From NCBI GenBank assembly GCA_021820525.1, contig JAKADM010000010.1:1-35271 (forward strand): DNA of 35,271 nt, in the 5' to 3' direction. The stretch's first letter is position 1. Every line of letters starts with the position of its first letter. Below the pieces are notes generated by a model. That model saw only the letters and a list, made by a program, of their open reading frames with translations. It did not search any database and had not been told where the DNA came from. Of this stretch, positions 16,399 to 24,160 are shown piece after piece. Source of the stretch: Thermoplasmata archaeon. Its GTDB lineage: Archaea; Thermoplasmatota; Thermoplasmata; Thermoplasmatales; Thermoplasmataceae. The position numbers were made by a program, and so were the translations under genes.

Positions 16399-17290
16399 TT
16401 TTTATCACCCTTATGTACACCAGTGACATTACGATACCGGCCAGAATTATCATCACACCTATGGTGTTTGCCAGGCCAACATCGAACACTGAAAATGCAG
16501 TATGGTACTGATATATGGTAAGTATGTTAGTTGCATCTGCAGGCCCACCATGTGTAAGAACATAAACAACCGTAAATGCCCCAAGAGTCCACAGGGTTAT
16601 GAGTATGAGATCTGTCAGTATGGTTTGTTTAAGCATTGGAAAGATAACCCTGAAAAATCTTGAGAAGGGGCCTGCCCCATCCACAATTGTTGCCTTTATA
16701 ACAGAGGGGTTTATATTTTTAATGGCAGAGCTGAAGAGCAGTACAGAGAACCCAAGCCCTATCCATATGTTTGAAAGTATGATCATATAAAGAGCATTAT
16801 GGTATGACAGAAAATGGATGGGTTTTCCGCCCAGTCCGGTTATGATATAATTTACTAAACCAACTGGGAAATAACTGAGTGTACTGTACCATGTAATTCC
16901 GCTCACGACCTGAGGGGTTGCCCATGCCATAAGGATCACAAGAGTGATTACTGTTCCGAATATTTTCTTTGTACCATTGATTACATAGGCCACAATTGCA
17001 CCCAGAACCATCTGACCAAGAATGGCGGAAAATATGAAAAAGACAACTGTAATGATAACTGACTGTTCAAAAACAGAGCTTGAAAAAAGCCTCCCATAAT
17101 TGTAGAATCCAATATATCTGTAATGGTCAATGTTGAGAAGAGATATATTTGTAAAAGAGTAATAAACTGAAAGTACAAGGGGGTAGATGAAAAATATTCC
17201 CAGATAGGCAAAGGCAGGAATCAATGCCATTATATAAAATAAGGAATTGTTCCTTTCTTTTCTCTGTACCAATGTGCCTGCTTTAAACAT
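16388..17290 (-). CDS. Sugar ABC importer permease, MalF-like
   Basis: A 300-residue permease with about six membrane segments. Its EAA loop reads VIKATIVDGAGPFSRFFRVIFPML, and the conserved HGGPADATNILTIYQY region precedes the last membrane helix, as in the MalF/UgpA class. A GAGGT ribosome-binding site precedes the ATG. It lies 17 nt after the binding-protein gene and overlaps the MalG-like gene, forming the membrane heterodimer of the importer. Confidence 0.93.
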   Translation of the reverse strand: MFKAGTLVQRKERNNSLFYIMALIPAFAYLGIFFIYPLVLSVYYSFTNISLLNIDHYRYIGFYNYGRLFSSSVFEQSVIITVVFFIFSAILGQMVLGAIVAYVINGTKKIFGTVITLVILMAWATPQVVSGITWYSTLSYFPVGLVNYIITGLGGKPIHFLSYHNALYMIILSNIWIGLGFSVLLFSSAIKNINPSVIKATIVDGAGPFSRFFRVIFPMLKQTILTDLILITLWTLGAFTVVYVLTHGGPADATNILTIYQYHTAFSVFDVGLANTIGVMIILAGIVMSLVYIRVIKIED

Positions 17291-17307
17291 ATTTTACCTC
17301 AAAAAAA

Positions 17308-18867
17308 TTAGTTTTTGGATGTTATATAAAGATTGCTGTAAAATATATGATAGGGTGACGTTGCAACATTATTAATATTCTGCGCCAGATGAACGTTCTG
17401 TATGGCAATGTATGGCCCTATGGTTGGGTGTGATACAACCTGAACCATGGAACTGCCGAAATCAGTTATCAATGCGGAATCGTATGCACTTAAGGCCTGA
17501 CTTACTGTGTCACCCTTTACCACAACATCACTCATTGCTGCCTGAAGTGCAGTGGAAACTGTTGGATAGGTCGAAACAGGAGGCCTGTAGCTTCCATATT
17601 TCAATACGTTTGCATAGAATGTGTCCAGCTGGGGTGCACCTGGCATCAACTTCTGGAACAGGGGATTGCTTGAAGCATCGGTTTTTGCAGGAAGTCCACC
17701 TGCCAGTGCCTGTCCGGGAAGATTGATGTTGATCTGGTTGGTGGTGTTGTCCATAGCCTGCATGAATGAGTATACCAGAGACTTGTCTGTCACGCCTGAA
17801 TACATTGCCCATCCCCATCCTCCAACCATTGAGTTATAATAGGGAGCCTGCCCAAATTCAGTTGGAATATAGGCAAGACCAATGTACTTTGTGAAGTTGT
17901 ATATTTTGTGTGAACCAGATGCCCACTGGTATCCATACATCCAGTTTCCATCAATTGCTATTCCCAATTTTCCTTCCTGCAAATACTGGCCAACGGTTAT
18001 GTAAGGAGTGGTGCTTAGATCAACTGTGGCAACCTTATCGGTTATAAATGCATCCTTATAAAATTGTAGTGTTGCATTCAATCCAGGATTGTTTCCATAC
18101 CACTGGCCACTTGTAAAGTTATACAGACCCCAGCCTGTTCCATATAATAGGCCTTCGAAACCTGTGAATGATGCTGCCTCTCCAGCCCTTGTGTCCGTGT
18201 AAATGTTCATTGGCACGAATCCACTTATGCCTGTAAGGTTATCCTTCAGGTACATTGCTGTCTGAAGTATATCTGCCCAGCTTGTTGGCTGCCATGGCGT
18301 CTTGATTCCTGCCTCCTTGAACAGAGACATGTTGTAATATATCAGTGTGTCACTGACCTGAGTTGGCAGGCCGTATACTGTACCGTTAATTTCCATCTGG
18401 CCTATGGCAGATTTGAAGAATGAGGCTTTTTCAGTGCTGTTCATATAGCTGTTAAGTGGTGCTATAACTTTTTCGTGGGCATATGTGGCTGTATAGAACA
18501 TATCTTCCAGCATGACATCTGGAGCCGTTGAGGGACTGGATGTCATAAGATCAAGCTTGTCATAATACTGTGACTCACTGCTTGCATCAGATGGCCCTAC
18601 AAACTTTATTGTCACATTTGGATGGGCTGCCTGCCAGCTTGAAGTTGCGTTATTTATAAAATTCTCCCAGATACTTGTACTTGAACTATAAACGGGAGCC
18701 GCAACTGTAATTGTTACGGAACTGCTTGGCTTACTGGTTGACGGGTGATTCTGGGTTAAAACAAAATAGGTACCCAGACCAGCCACTATGAGCACAATCA
18801 CAACTGCGACTGCAATAATGGCTTTTTTGCCGCCTGGTGCTGACGAATTATTACCACTACTTTCCAT
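17308..18867 (-). CDS. Membrane-anchored extracellular sugar-binding protein of the ABC importer
   Basis: A 519-residue family 1 solute-binding protein. Residues 16-37 (IIAVAVVIVLIVAGLGTYFV) form a membrane anchor after a short basic start. A Ser/Thr/Pro-rich linker (TSKPSSSVT) and the two-lobed binding domain follow. There is no lipobox Cys; thermoplasmatal binding proteins are often held by an N-terminal helix. Aromatic residues are abundant (GWGLYNF, MVGGWGWAMYSG), as expected for a carbohydrate site. Several N-glycosylation sequons are present (NATSS, NMS, NLT, NFT). It leads the six-gene operon, with a TATA box centred about 26 nt before its ATG. Confidence 0.93.
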   Translation of the reverse strand: MESSGNNSSAPGGKKAIIAVAVVIVLIVAGLGTYFVLTQNHPSTSKPSSSVTITVAAPVYSSSTSIWENFINNATSSWQAAHPNVTIKFVGPSDASSESQYYDKLDLMTSSPSTAPDVMLEDMFYTATYAHEKVIAPLNSYMNSTEKASFFKSAIGQMEINGTVYGLPTQVSDTLIYYNMSLFKEAGIKTPWQPTSWADILQTAMYLKDNLTGISGFVPMNIYTDTRAGEAASFTGFEGLLYGTGWGLYNFTSGQWYGNNPGLNATLQFYKDAFITDKVATVDLSTTPYITVGQYLQEGKLGIAIDGNWMYGYQWASGSHKIYNFTKYIGLAYIPTEFGQAPYYNSMVGGWGWAMYSGVTDKSLVYSFMQAMDNTTNQININLPGQALAGGLPAKTDASSNPLFQKLMPGAPQLDTFYANVLKYGSYRPPVSTYPTVSTALQAAMSDVVVKGDTVSQALSAYDSALITDFGSSMVQVVSHPTIGPYIAIQNVHLAQNINNVATSPYHIFYSNLYITSKN

Positions 18868-18885
18868 AGTTTAACACATGATTAA

Positions 18886-18898
18886 TATACTATATAGG
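18886..18898 (-). promoter_or_regulatory. Predicted TATA box of the sugar-import operon
   Basis: Minus-strand CTATATAGTATAT is centred about 26 nt before the ATG at 18867, so the leading transcript is probably leaderless. Two direct copies of ATACCT lie immediately upstream. Confidence 0.55.
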
Positions 18899-18913
18899 TA
18901 TTTTGGCAGGTAT
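18896..18913 (-). promoter_or_regulatory. Candidate operator: paired ATACCT upstream of the sugar operon
   Basis: On the minus strand ATACCT occurs twice, at 18913-18908 and 18901-18896, 12 nt apart start to start. The second copy touches the TATA box. This position could bind a regulator such as the operon's own TrmB-like protein, or be part of the BRE. The characterised Thermococcus TrmB box (TACT-N3-AGTA) is not seen here. Confidence 0.3.
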
Positions 18914-19170
18914 AAATACTCATATTTAATCTTTGGTTTACTTATAATAACAAATATATCAATTCATTAATAAATAAGATTGCAGAATGTCTATCCCTGA
19001 CATTCAGGTCTTTGAAAGGTTATCTTATCTTGAAGGCTGTATAGGCATGAATAATCAATTTAAGAATTCGGTTGCACTGTTTTCCTGTAAATCTGTAAAA
19101 ATTTCAAAAATTGAAAAATTTATCCATAAATTTGAAAATAATGGAGGCTCTTATCCCTTAACAATGGATC

Positions 19171-19779
19171 CTATCTTGAGAACTTCCTCCAGTAATCCGC
19201 TATGGAAATCACGGAAAACAGAACTGTAAAACCGGCTGATATGCCAGCTGGATATGTGAATACAGTAACATCTGGCTTAACCAGGGTTGCAATAAACTCT
19301 CCTGACACATTTTTTTCAGCCGGGAAGAATGCCTGCGTGAGATTTAAATTGCTTGCCACGCCCACATTTACACTTACGTTTAATTGGATTGTGTAGTATC
19401 CCGGTGTCAATGAAAGCCCTATCTGGCCAGTAGTCTGGCTTGATGTGAAATTGTAAGTGCACGTGTAAGGCAGGACATTGGGATTTGATGTGTTTATAAG
19501 AATTGTAAGAGACCAATTTCCAGGGGCTAAGGAACTGTTAAATTTTAGACCATCGTAAAAGAAAATTGTTCCCCCATTGCCATAGGATGCAATATGATGA
19601 GATGAGTTAAAGCTGAAAATACAATCCACGAAAGTTGATGTCTTATTATGAATATGCAGTTCAACCTGAGGGTTAAATGAAGATGGGGAATTATTATTCG
19701 CAGAATAAGCCCAAAGACCTGAAAATGCTGTTAGAAAGATCAGGCATATAAGAGCCAGTCTTACAAAGGATTTCCACAT
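19171..19779 (-). CDS. Membrane-anchored extracytoplasmic protein, cassette gene 5
   Basis: Family not recognised. The 202 residues comprise an N-terminal signal or anchor helix (6-25), a Ser/Thr/Asn-rich extracytoplasmic domain (about 26-175) and a C-terminal membrane helix (177-195). The outer domain has about nine N-X-S/T sequons and two Cys (53 and 107) that could pair. The segment QAFFPAEKNVSGEF (149-162) resembles QSFFPPDLTGNGEF in the 285-residue protein two genes earlier, which suggests related domains. It starts 6 nt after the ABC-2 permease gene and ends the operon. A role as an exporter partner, a surface product or a self-protection factor is possible; none is shown. Confidence 0.8.
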   Translation of the reverse strand: MWKSFVRLALICLIFLTAFSGLWAYSANNNSPSSFNPQVELHIHNKTSTFVDCIFSFNSSHHIASYGNGGTIFFYDGLKFNSSLAPGNWSLTILINTSNPNVLPYTCTYNFTSSQTTGQIGLSLTPGYYTIQLNVSVNVGVASNLNLTQAFFPAEKNVSGEFIATLVKPDVTVFTYPAGISAGFTVLFSVISIADYWRKFSR

Positions 19780-19785
19780 TATTAT

Positions 19786-20511
19786 TCACCTCCCCACCGG
19801 TCTGAGATTTCTTCTTCTGATTATCTCAAAGGATAAAAGCAGGAGAGCGATTCCCATAATAACCTCAAAGATGCCCCCATAAATGTACAGTGAATTGGAT
19901 GAAACCCTGGCCTTAAGGAAATTGGGACCAGCAATGGCGTACATTAAAGCGCTTTTTATATTTTTATGTATGGTAGTCGGTATGATGAAAATGTATAGAG
20001 AACCAAGTATGCCCCCCGCCAGAACTGGGCTCCTTGTGAGGGTCGCCAGGAATAGCCCCATGCTTTCAAACAAAATTGAAAAGCAGGTAATGTAAAATAT
20101 CAGCACAGCAGGGACCAGTGGCCATGTAGAAAATGAAAATGCCCATGAATCAACTGCGATTGCTGCTGCAAGAAGCACCCCCGGATAAATGGCCGAATAG
20201 GTGAACATGTAAGATGTGACTTTCCTCACACTGTAGGGGAATGAAATATAGGTTAGAAAACGCCCATCTTCCAGTGTCCGGGCCATGCTGTATATGACCA
20301 GGGTGAGGGCCAGAATGAATGGTACATATGCCGCCTTAAAAAGGGAAATGGCGAATGATACTACTCCTTCCTGAGTTTGGCCTGGCTGAATCTCGAGAAG
20401 CCCGATCATCGAATAGTTTGCAATCATTACTCCGAAGAGAATGGTTATCTCGACAGAAAAAAAGGGATCCAGGTCACCCGCTATCAATGATAACAAAACA
20501 CGTTTATTCAT
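19786..20511 (-). CDS. ABC-2-type exporter permease, cassette gene 4
   Basis: A 241-residue integral membrane protein with about six predicted helices, including ITILFGVMIANYSMIGLL, AAYVPFILALTLVIYSMA, LVPAVLIFYITCFSILF and FEVIMGIALLLLSFEII. The arrangement and the short RTLEDGRFLTYISFPYS cytoplasmic loop, which resembles the coupling region, fit ABC-2 permeases used for export. Its start overlaps the ABC ATPase gene by 8 nt, so the two should form the transporter. The substrate is unknown. Confidence 0.82.
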   Translation of the reverse strand: MNKRVLLSLIAGDLDPFFSVEITILFGVMIANYSMIGLLEIQPGQTQEGVVSFAISLFKAAYVPFILALTLVIYSMARTLEDGRFLTYISFPYSVRKVTSYMFTYSAIYPGVLLAAAIAVDSWAFSFSTWPLVPAVLIFYITCFSILFESMGLFLATLTRSPVLAGGILGSLYIFIIPTTIHKNIKSALMYAIAGPNFLKARVSSNSLYIYGGIFEVIMGIALLLLSFEIIRRRNLRPVGR

Positions 20512-21370
20512 AAATTGACCTCAACGCCTCTGGTATTGAGATATAGGAAAATACCGTAATGTCCCTCTCCAAAGCAGCTTTCACGCAGTTATCAATGCTG
20601 GCAGAGGTGAAAATGGCACCTCCGTTGATGGATGTATCCGGAAAATCAACCTCAAGAGCTGCCCTTAGAGCAATGTTATCTGAGGTACGAAGAATGCTTG
20701 CTCGCCTTCCAGAAGCCCCGTCTGTATTGGTTATCTGACCATTTTTGAGAACCATAACCCTGTCCGAAGTTGTGAGAAGTTCATCGAAAATATGTGTTGA
20801 GATGAGAAAGATGCTGTTAGATGCTTTTGCCTTATTCCTTATGACTTCAGATATTATGGATCTCCTGTGAACGTCAACATTGGAGTTTGGCTCATCCAGT
20901 ATAAAGACAGGAGTTTCACAACTCAGATAGCAGGAGAGCATAACCAGCTCCATCTCTCCCATGCTCAGAGACTGAAAACTGGAGGACAGCGTGTATTCAA
21001 CCCCAAAAAGGTGCATATAATCCTTGATGCTTTCTGTGCCTGTCCCCCTAATTGAAGAAAACCAGTAAATGTGTTCCCGGATTGATGCCGATCCAAGTAC
21101 AGAGGGTCGCTCCAGCATAAAGGAAACCTCCTTCATGGCTGCCTCATGGGAAACCCACGGGTCATGACCGAGAATGGATACCGAACCTCCGTCTGGTTTC
21201 ATGATACCTGTTAGAATATAGAAAAGCGTGCTTTTACCGGATCCATTAACCCCGGAAAGTATGTTGATTCCTTTCCCTAAGGAAAATTGAACATTATTGA
21301 GGACTTTACGTCTCCTGAACAACTTGCTCACATCATTGCAATATATGGCATCCCCTGACGATTCTACCAT
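20504..21370 (-). CDS. ABC exporter ATPase with variant motifs, cassette gene 3
   Basis: A 288-residue ATPase. Walker A is GVNGSGKS (40-47), Walker B VFILDEP with Glu160, D-loop SNVD and switch His193 in STHIFDE. The signature reads LSMGE (135-139) rather than LSGGQ, and Glu87 (FMLERPS) sits where the Q-loop Gln is usual. Both changes occur in some ABC-2-coupled ATPases. A C-terminal domain of about 75 residues after the ATPase core (from about 215) resembles the extensions seen on drug or peptide exporters. The gene begins directly after the previous stop and overlaps the permease gene. Confidence 0.88.
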   Translation of the reverse strand: MVESSGDAIYCNDVSKLFRRRKVLNNVQFSLGKGINILSGVNGSGKSTLFYILTGIMKPDGGSVSILGHDPWVSHEAAMKEVSFMLERPSVLGSASIREHIYWFSSIRGTGTESIKDYMHLFGVEYTLSSSFQSLSMGEMELVMLSCYLSCETPVFILDEPNSNVDVHRRSIISEVIRNKAKASNSIFLISTHIFDELLTTSDRVMVLKNGQITNTDGASGRRASILRTSDNIALRAALEVDFPDTSINGGAIFTSASIDNCVKAALERDITVFSYISIPEALRSIYE

Positions 21371-22228
21371 TTATCTCCGCCCCTTTCTCTTCATACCCCT
21401 GTATACTGAGACAATGTACATAACCCCGACCACCCATATGATAATTGCAATAGACAAATATTGGGTTATATAATGCTGAAGGTTAAGAGAAGACAGAGCT
21501 GAGTCTTCCTTGGTTAGTTGAAGTGAAAACAGTGTGACATTTGTGACAGAAGATGAACCCAGAAGCTGGGAAATCGCGGTGGAATTGCCAGAAAAACATA
21601 AATCACTTAGAAAGGCATTTGAAGGCGTGTCCACATAATATGCAATATTCGCATCCATCTCCTTTGAGACCTGCCCCCAAAAACCGGTAGGCTGGCCTGC
21701 AACGTTAAGAAGTATGACCTCCTGTGAGAAGGAGTATAATGAACCAGTTCCTACGTTAATCGTTGAGTAAACAGTAGTTGTCTCCTTATCCTCCGCCACT
21801 GCATTGAACACATGATAAAATTCACCATTGCCAGTAAGGTCCGGAGGAAAGAATGACTGATAGATTTGACTGCTGCTCGAGGCTGAGAACTTGAATGATT
21901 TTATAAGAGCAACACTTGAATTTGGCTGACCGTAGAGGGATACAGAGAATGTTGCACTTCCTGCTCCCAATGTAACATTCACATAACTTATAGTCATTTC
22001 GCAATTGGAAATACCGTGAATTATTGGGTTTTTATGCGAAAAACAGATGGGTCCCAACGCATCCATTTCGTATTGAAACTGTGCCCCCTCATGTGTTGCC
22101 CCTCTTACCAGTGAACCGTTGACGTCATAAGCCTGGATAACAGGAGCAAAAAGGACAAAGGCACTTAGCACAGTGAGTACAACCAGAACAATTATTATAA
22201 AAGTCTTCAATTTCAATGAGATCACCAT
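21371..22228 (-). CDS. Membrane-anchored extracytoplasmic protein, cassette gene 2
   Basis: Family not recognised. The 285 residues have an N-terminal membrane helix (about 7-30), a large extracytoplasmic beta-rich domain, and a C-terminal helix (257-275) followed by a basic stop-transfer tail RGMKRKGRR. Three cysteines (62, 76, 211) lie outside. The motif QSFFPPDLTGNGEF (124-137) is echoed in the last cassette gene. It begins 41 nt after gene 1, with a weak AGGAT ribosome-binding sequence, and abuts the ABC ATPase. The two-anchor layout suggests a fixed surface component of the exporter system rather than a released product. Confidence 0.8.
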   Translation of the reverse strand: MVISLKLKTFIIIVLVVLTVLSAFVLFAPVIQAYDVNGSLVRGATHEGAQFQYEMDALGPICFSHKNPIIHGISNCEMTISYVNVTLGAGSATFSVSLYGQPNSSVALIKSFKFSASSSSQIYQSFFPPDLTGNGEFYHVFNAVAEDKETTTVYSTINVGTGSLYSFSQEVILLNVAGQPTGFWGQVSKEMDANIAYYVDTPSNAFLSDLCFSGNSTAISQLLGSSSVTNVTLFSLQLTKEDSALSSLNLQHYITQYLSIAIIIWVVGVMYIVSVYRGMKRKGRR

Positions 22229-22269
22229 TTATCCTATTTGATTTTATGGGAATTATTATTTTCCCTCAA

Positions 22270-22950
22270 TTATCCTCCTCCGGAGGCAGAGAAAGTCTTT
22301 AGCTGATTTGTAATTGTAATGTAAGCTGCCAGCTCTGAATTCGTTACACCGTTGTATTTAACCCAATAACGTATTTTGATGACCCCGTTGCCCTCAACCT
22401 TATAATGGACAACTATATTTGTATACATATTACTCGTTTGGTGACCGTTCACCCATGCATAGTTTTCCATGACAACATCCCCATCGAATGTTTCATACGG
22501 CACCCCATTACAGGTTCCATTGACGAAATAATGAGGCCCGTTTATGCTGATTACCTTTCCACCGGGTAGGCCACTGACAGATGCACAAATTGACACTTCT
22601 GGAGGTTTACAGAATCTTGTGCCTGCATAAGTGTCCTGCACGTGAAAGTATGCTTTCTCGGTGGATTTGACAATATAGTAGGAGGAATACCAGGGAGTGC
22701 TGTTAGTGATTGTAAATTCCATTGTTGCCCTGGATACGCAGTATCCACCGGTTCCCACGGGGTGAGTTTCCAAATATGGAGAGTTACTGTCTCCCTGAGA
22801 ATTAAGAGTTCCAGTCACCATAGACAGGGAATTCTGCCCAAATATAACTGATTGAACATCAAAAAATAAGAATATGCCTTTAAACACGGTAATTGGATCA
22901 TGAGATGTGACAATTCTTTCAAGAAGATTTAATTCGTGTTTATTTTCCAT
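22270..22950 (-). CDS. Gly-Gly-Gly-ended Cys-containing protein, cassette gene 1
   Basis: Family not recognised. The 226 residues have no clear membrane helix. A moderately hydrophobic stretch lies at about 22-38, after Lys24-Gly25 (FKGIFLFF). From about 50 on the composition looks extracellular: Ser/Thr/Tyr/Asn-rich, sequons NST and NGT, and four cysteines (71, 114, 122, 147). The protein ends SASGGG. It leads a five-gene operon with an ABC exporter, so it may be the exported product or a sensor. An atypical class III (pilin-like) signal at Lys-Gly is another reading, weakened by an Asp in the hydrophobic stretch. A TATA box is centred about 26 nt before the ATG. Confidence 0.78.
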   Translation of the reverse strand: MENKHELNLLERIVTSHDPITVFKGIFLFFDVQSVIFGQNSLSMVTGTLNSQGDSNSPYLETHPVGTGGYCVSRATMEFTITNSTPWYSSYYIVKSTEKAYFHVQDTYAGTRFCKPPEVSICASVSGLPGGKVISINGPHYFVNGTCNGVPYETFDGDVVMENYAWVNGHQTSNMYTNIVVHYKVEGNGVIKIRYWVKYNGVTNSELAAYITITNQLKTFSASGGG

Positions 22951-22965
22951 GAATGATTAATGGCA

Positions 22966-22979
22966 TTTATTATATATAC
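22966..22979 (-). promoter_or_regulatory. Predicted TATA box of the five-gene cassette
   Basis: Minus-strand GTATATATAATAAA lies about 26 nt before the ATG at 22950, implying leaderless transcription. The strong match suggests substantial expression. Confidence 0.6.
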
Positions 22980-23042
22980 ATTTTCATATACCATACTGTT
23001 TAATATAATACATTAGATTATTCAGAAAATTTGAGTTAAGAA

Positions 23043-23056
23043 TTGCAAAAAATTTA
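23043..23056 (-). terminator. Possible T-rich terminator after etfA
   Basis: The minus strand just after the etfA stop reads TTAAATTTTTTGC, a U-run of the kind that ends archaeal transcripts. There is no clear hairpin. Confidence 0.3.
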
Positions 23057-23059
23057 AGG

Positions 23060-24160
23060 TTATTTTTCTGCGGCCTTTTCCTTAACTTCCTTCTTTTTTC
23101 CGTCAGCTTCAGGTTTTGCTTCTTTTTTAAGTTCTGCCTTTTTCTTCCTTATGGCCTCAATGAGTTTAGGAATTGCTTCGTATAAATCTGCGTTGATTAT
23201 GTAATCAGATATTCCATTTATCTCTGCATCCGGGTCAGTGTTTATTGATACAATGTTCTGGCTGAGCTTCATTCCCATAAGGTGCTGGGCCTTTCCAGAT
23301 ATGCCGCAGGCAATGTATAACTCCGGCCTCACCGACTGGCCTGTCTGACCAACCTGATGATCCCTGCCTATCCATCCCAGATCCACTGTGGGCCTGGATG
23401 CGCCAACATAGGCACCGATCTCATCTGCCAGTTCCTGAATCAATTTGAAGCCTGAAGCCTTACCAAGACCAAGACCGCCACTTACTATATATCTGGCTGA
23501 GGTAAGATCAACTGTTGTTTTTGGCTTGAAATCCACAATCTCCTTCCTGAGGTATTCCTTCTTTATCTTTGCCTTTCTTATCTCAGATTCATATTTTGCA
23601 TTGGGATTTCTTTCAGGTACTGCGAAAATACCTGGCCTTGCTGTGGCCATCTGTGGTCTGTGCCTCTTGCAGAGAATCTCCGCAAGTGTGCTCTCACCAT
23701 AGGTTGGCCTCCTTGCCTGAAGAATTCTTCCGTTTGGATCCACATCCAGCTCTGTGCAGTCTGCAGTGACACCTGTCCTTGATCTCACTGCAATCCTCGA
23801 TGCCAGATCCCTCCCGTTCCTTGTTGCCGGTATGAGGAGGATGTTTGGTTTGAGTTCAACTATGAGATCGCTGAGAAGGGTTGCATAGGGAATTGTCCTG
23901 AAATCCTTCAAATCAGGGGATTCATATCCTATTACCCTGTCGCACCCATATTCTCCTGCCTGCTTTACCATATCCCCAACCTTATCCCCGAATACAATTC
24001 CTATGAGTATTTCATTGACCTTGTGAGCCATTGCAGAGCCCACTGAAATCATTTCAAGGCCAGGTTTCTTTAACTCTCCATTCCTTGATTCAAGGAATAT
24101 CATCACATTCCTGTATTCATCAGGGTTTGCAGGGGGTTCAGCATTTATAAGACCTGCCAT
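23060..24160 (-). CDS. etfA: Electron transfer flavoprotein alpha subunit
   Basis: With EtfB it carries electrons from acyl-CoA and other flavin dehydrogenases. The C-terminal FAD domain is plain: IVSGGLGLGKASGF, GASRPTVDLGWIGRDHQVGQTGQSVRPELYIACGI split over residues about 220-290, and ISGKAQHLMGM. The N-terminal EtfA domain spans about 15-190. The last 30 residues are Lys/Glu-rich and probably disordered. The start directly follows the etfB stop, with GGTGAT as ribosome-binding site. It ends the fixC-fixX-etfB-etfA operon. Confidence 0.95.
   Translation of the reverse strand: MAGLINAEPPANPDEYRNVMIFLESRNGELKKPGLEMISVGSAMAHKVNEILIGIVFGDKVGDMVKQAGEYGCDRVIGYESPDLKDFRTIPYATLLSDLIVELKPNILLIPATRNGRDLASRIAVRSRTGVTADCTELDVDPNGRILQARRPTYGESTLAEILCKRHRPQMATARPGIFAVPERNPNAKYESEIRKAKIKKEYLRKEIVDFKPKTTVDLTSARYIVSGGLGLGKASGFKLIQELADEIGAYVGASRPTVDLGWIGRDHQVGQTGQSVRPELYIACGISGKAQHLMGMKLSQNIVSINTDPDAEINGISDYIINADLYEAIPKLIEAIRKKKAELKKEAKPEADGKKKEVKEKAAEK

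Larger units (their letters stand above)
18868..19170. other. Intergenic region between sugar operon and five-gene cassette
   Basis: About 300 nt, strongly AT-rich. It contains the promoter of the sugar operon (18886-18913) and the 3' end of the cassette transcript. An 80-codon plus-strand frame (18987-19229) starts here and runs 59 nt into the opposite-strand gene. It has no recognisable domain and is not called as a gene. No RNA gene is seen. Confidence 0.6.

Noticed and set aside
18987-19229. 80-codon plus-strand frame with TATA-like sequence upstream
   Set aside because: No recognisable domain, and it overlaps the opposite-strand cassette gene by 59 nt. Its AT-rich, low-complexity body (KSVKISKIEKFIHKFENNGG) fits a chance frame.
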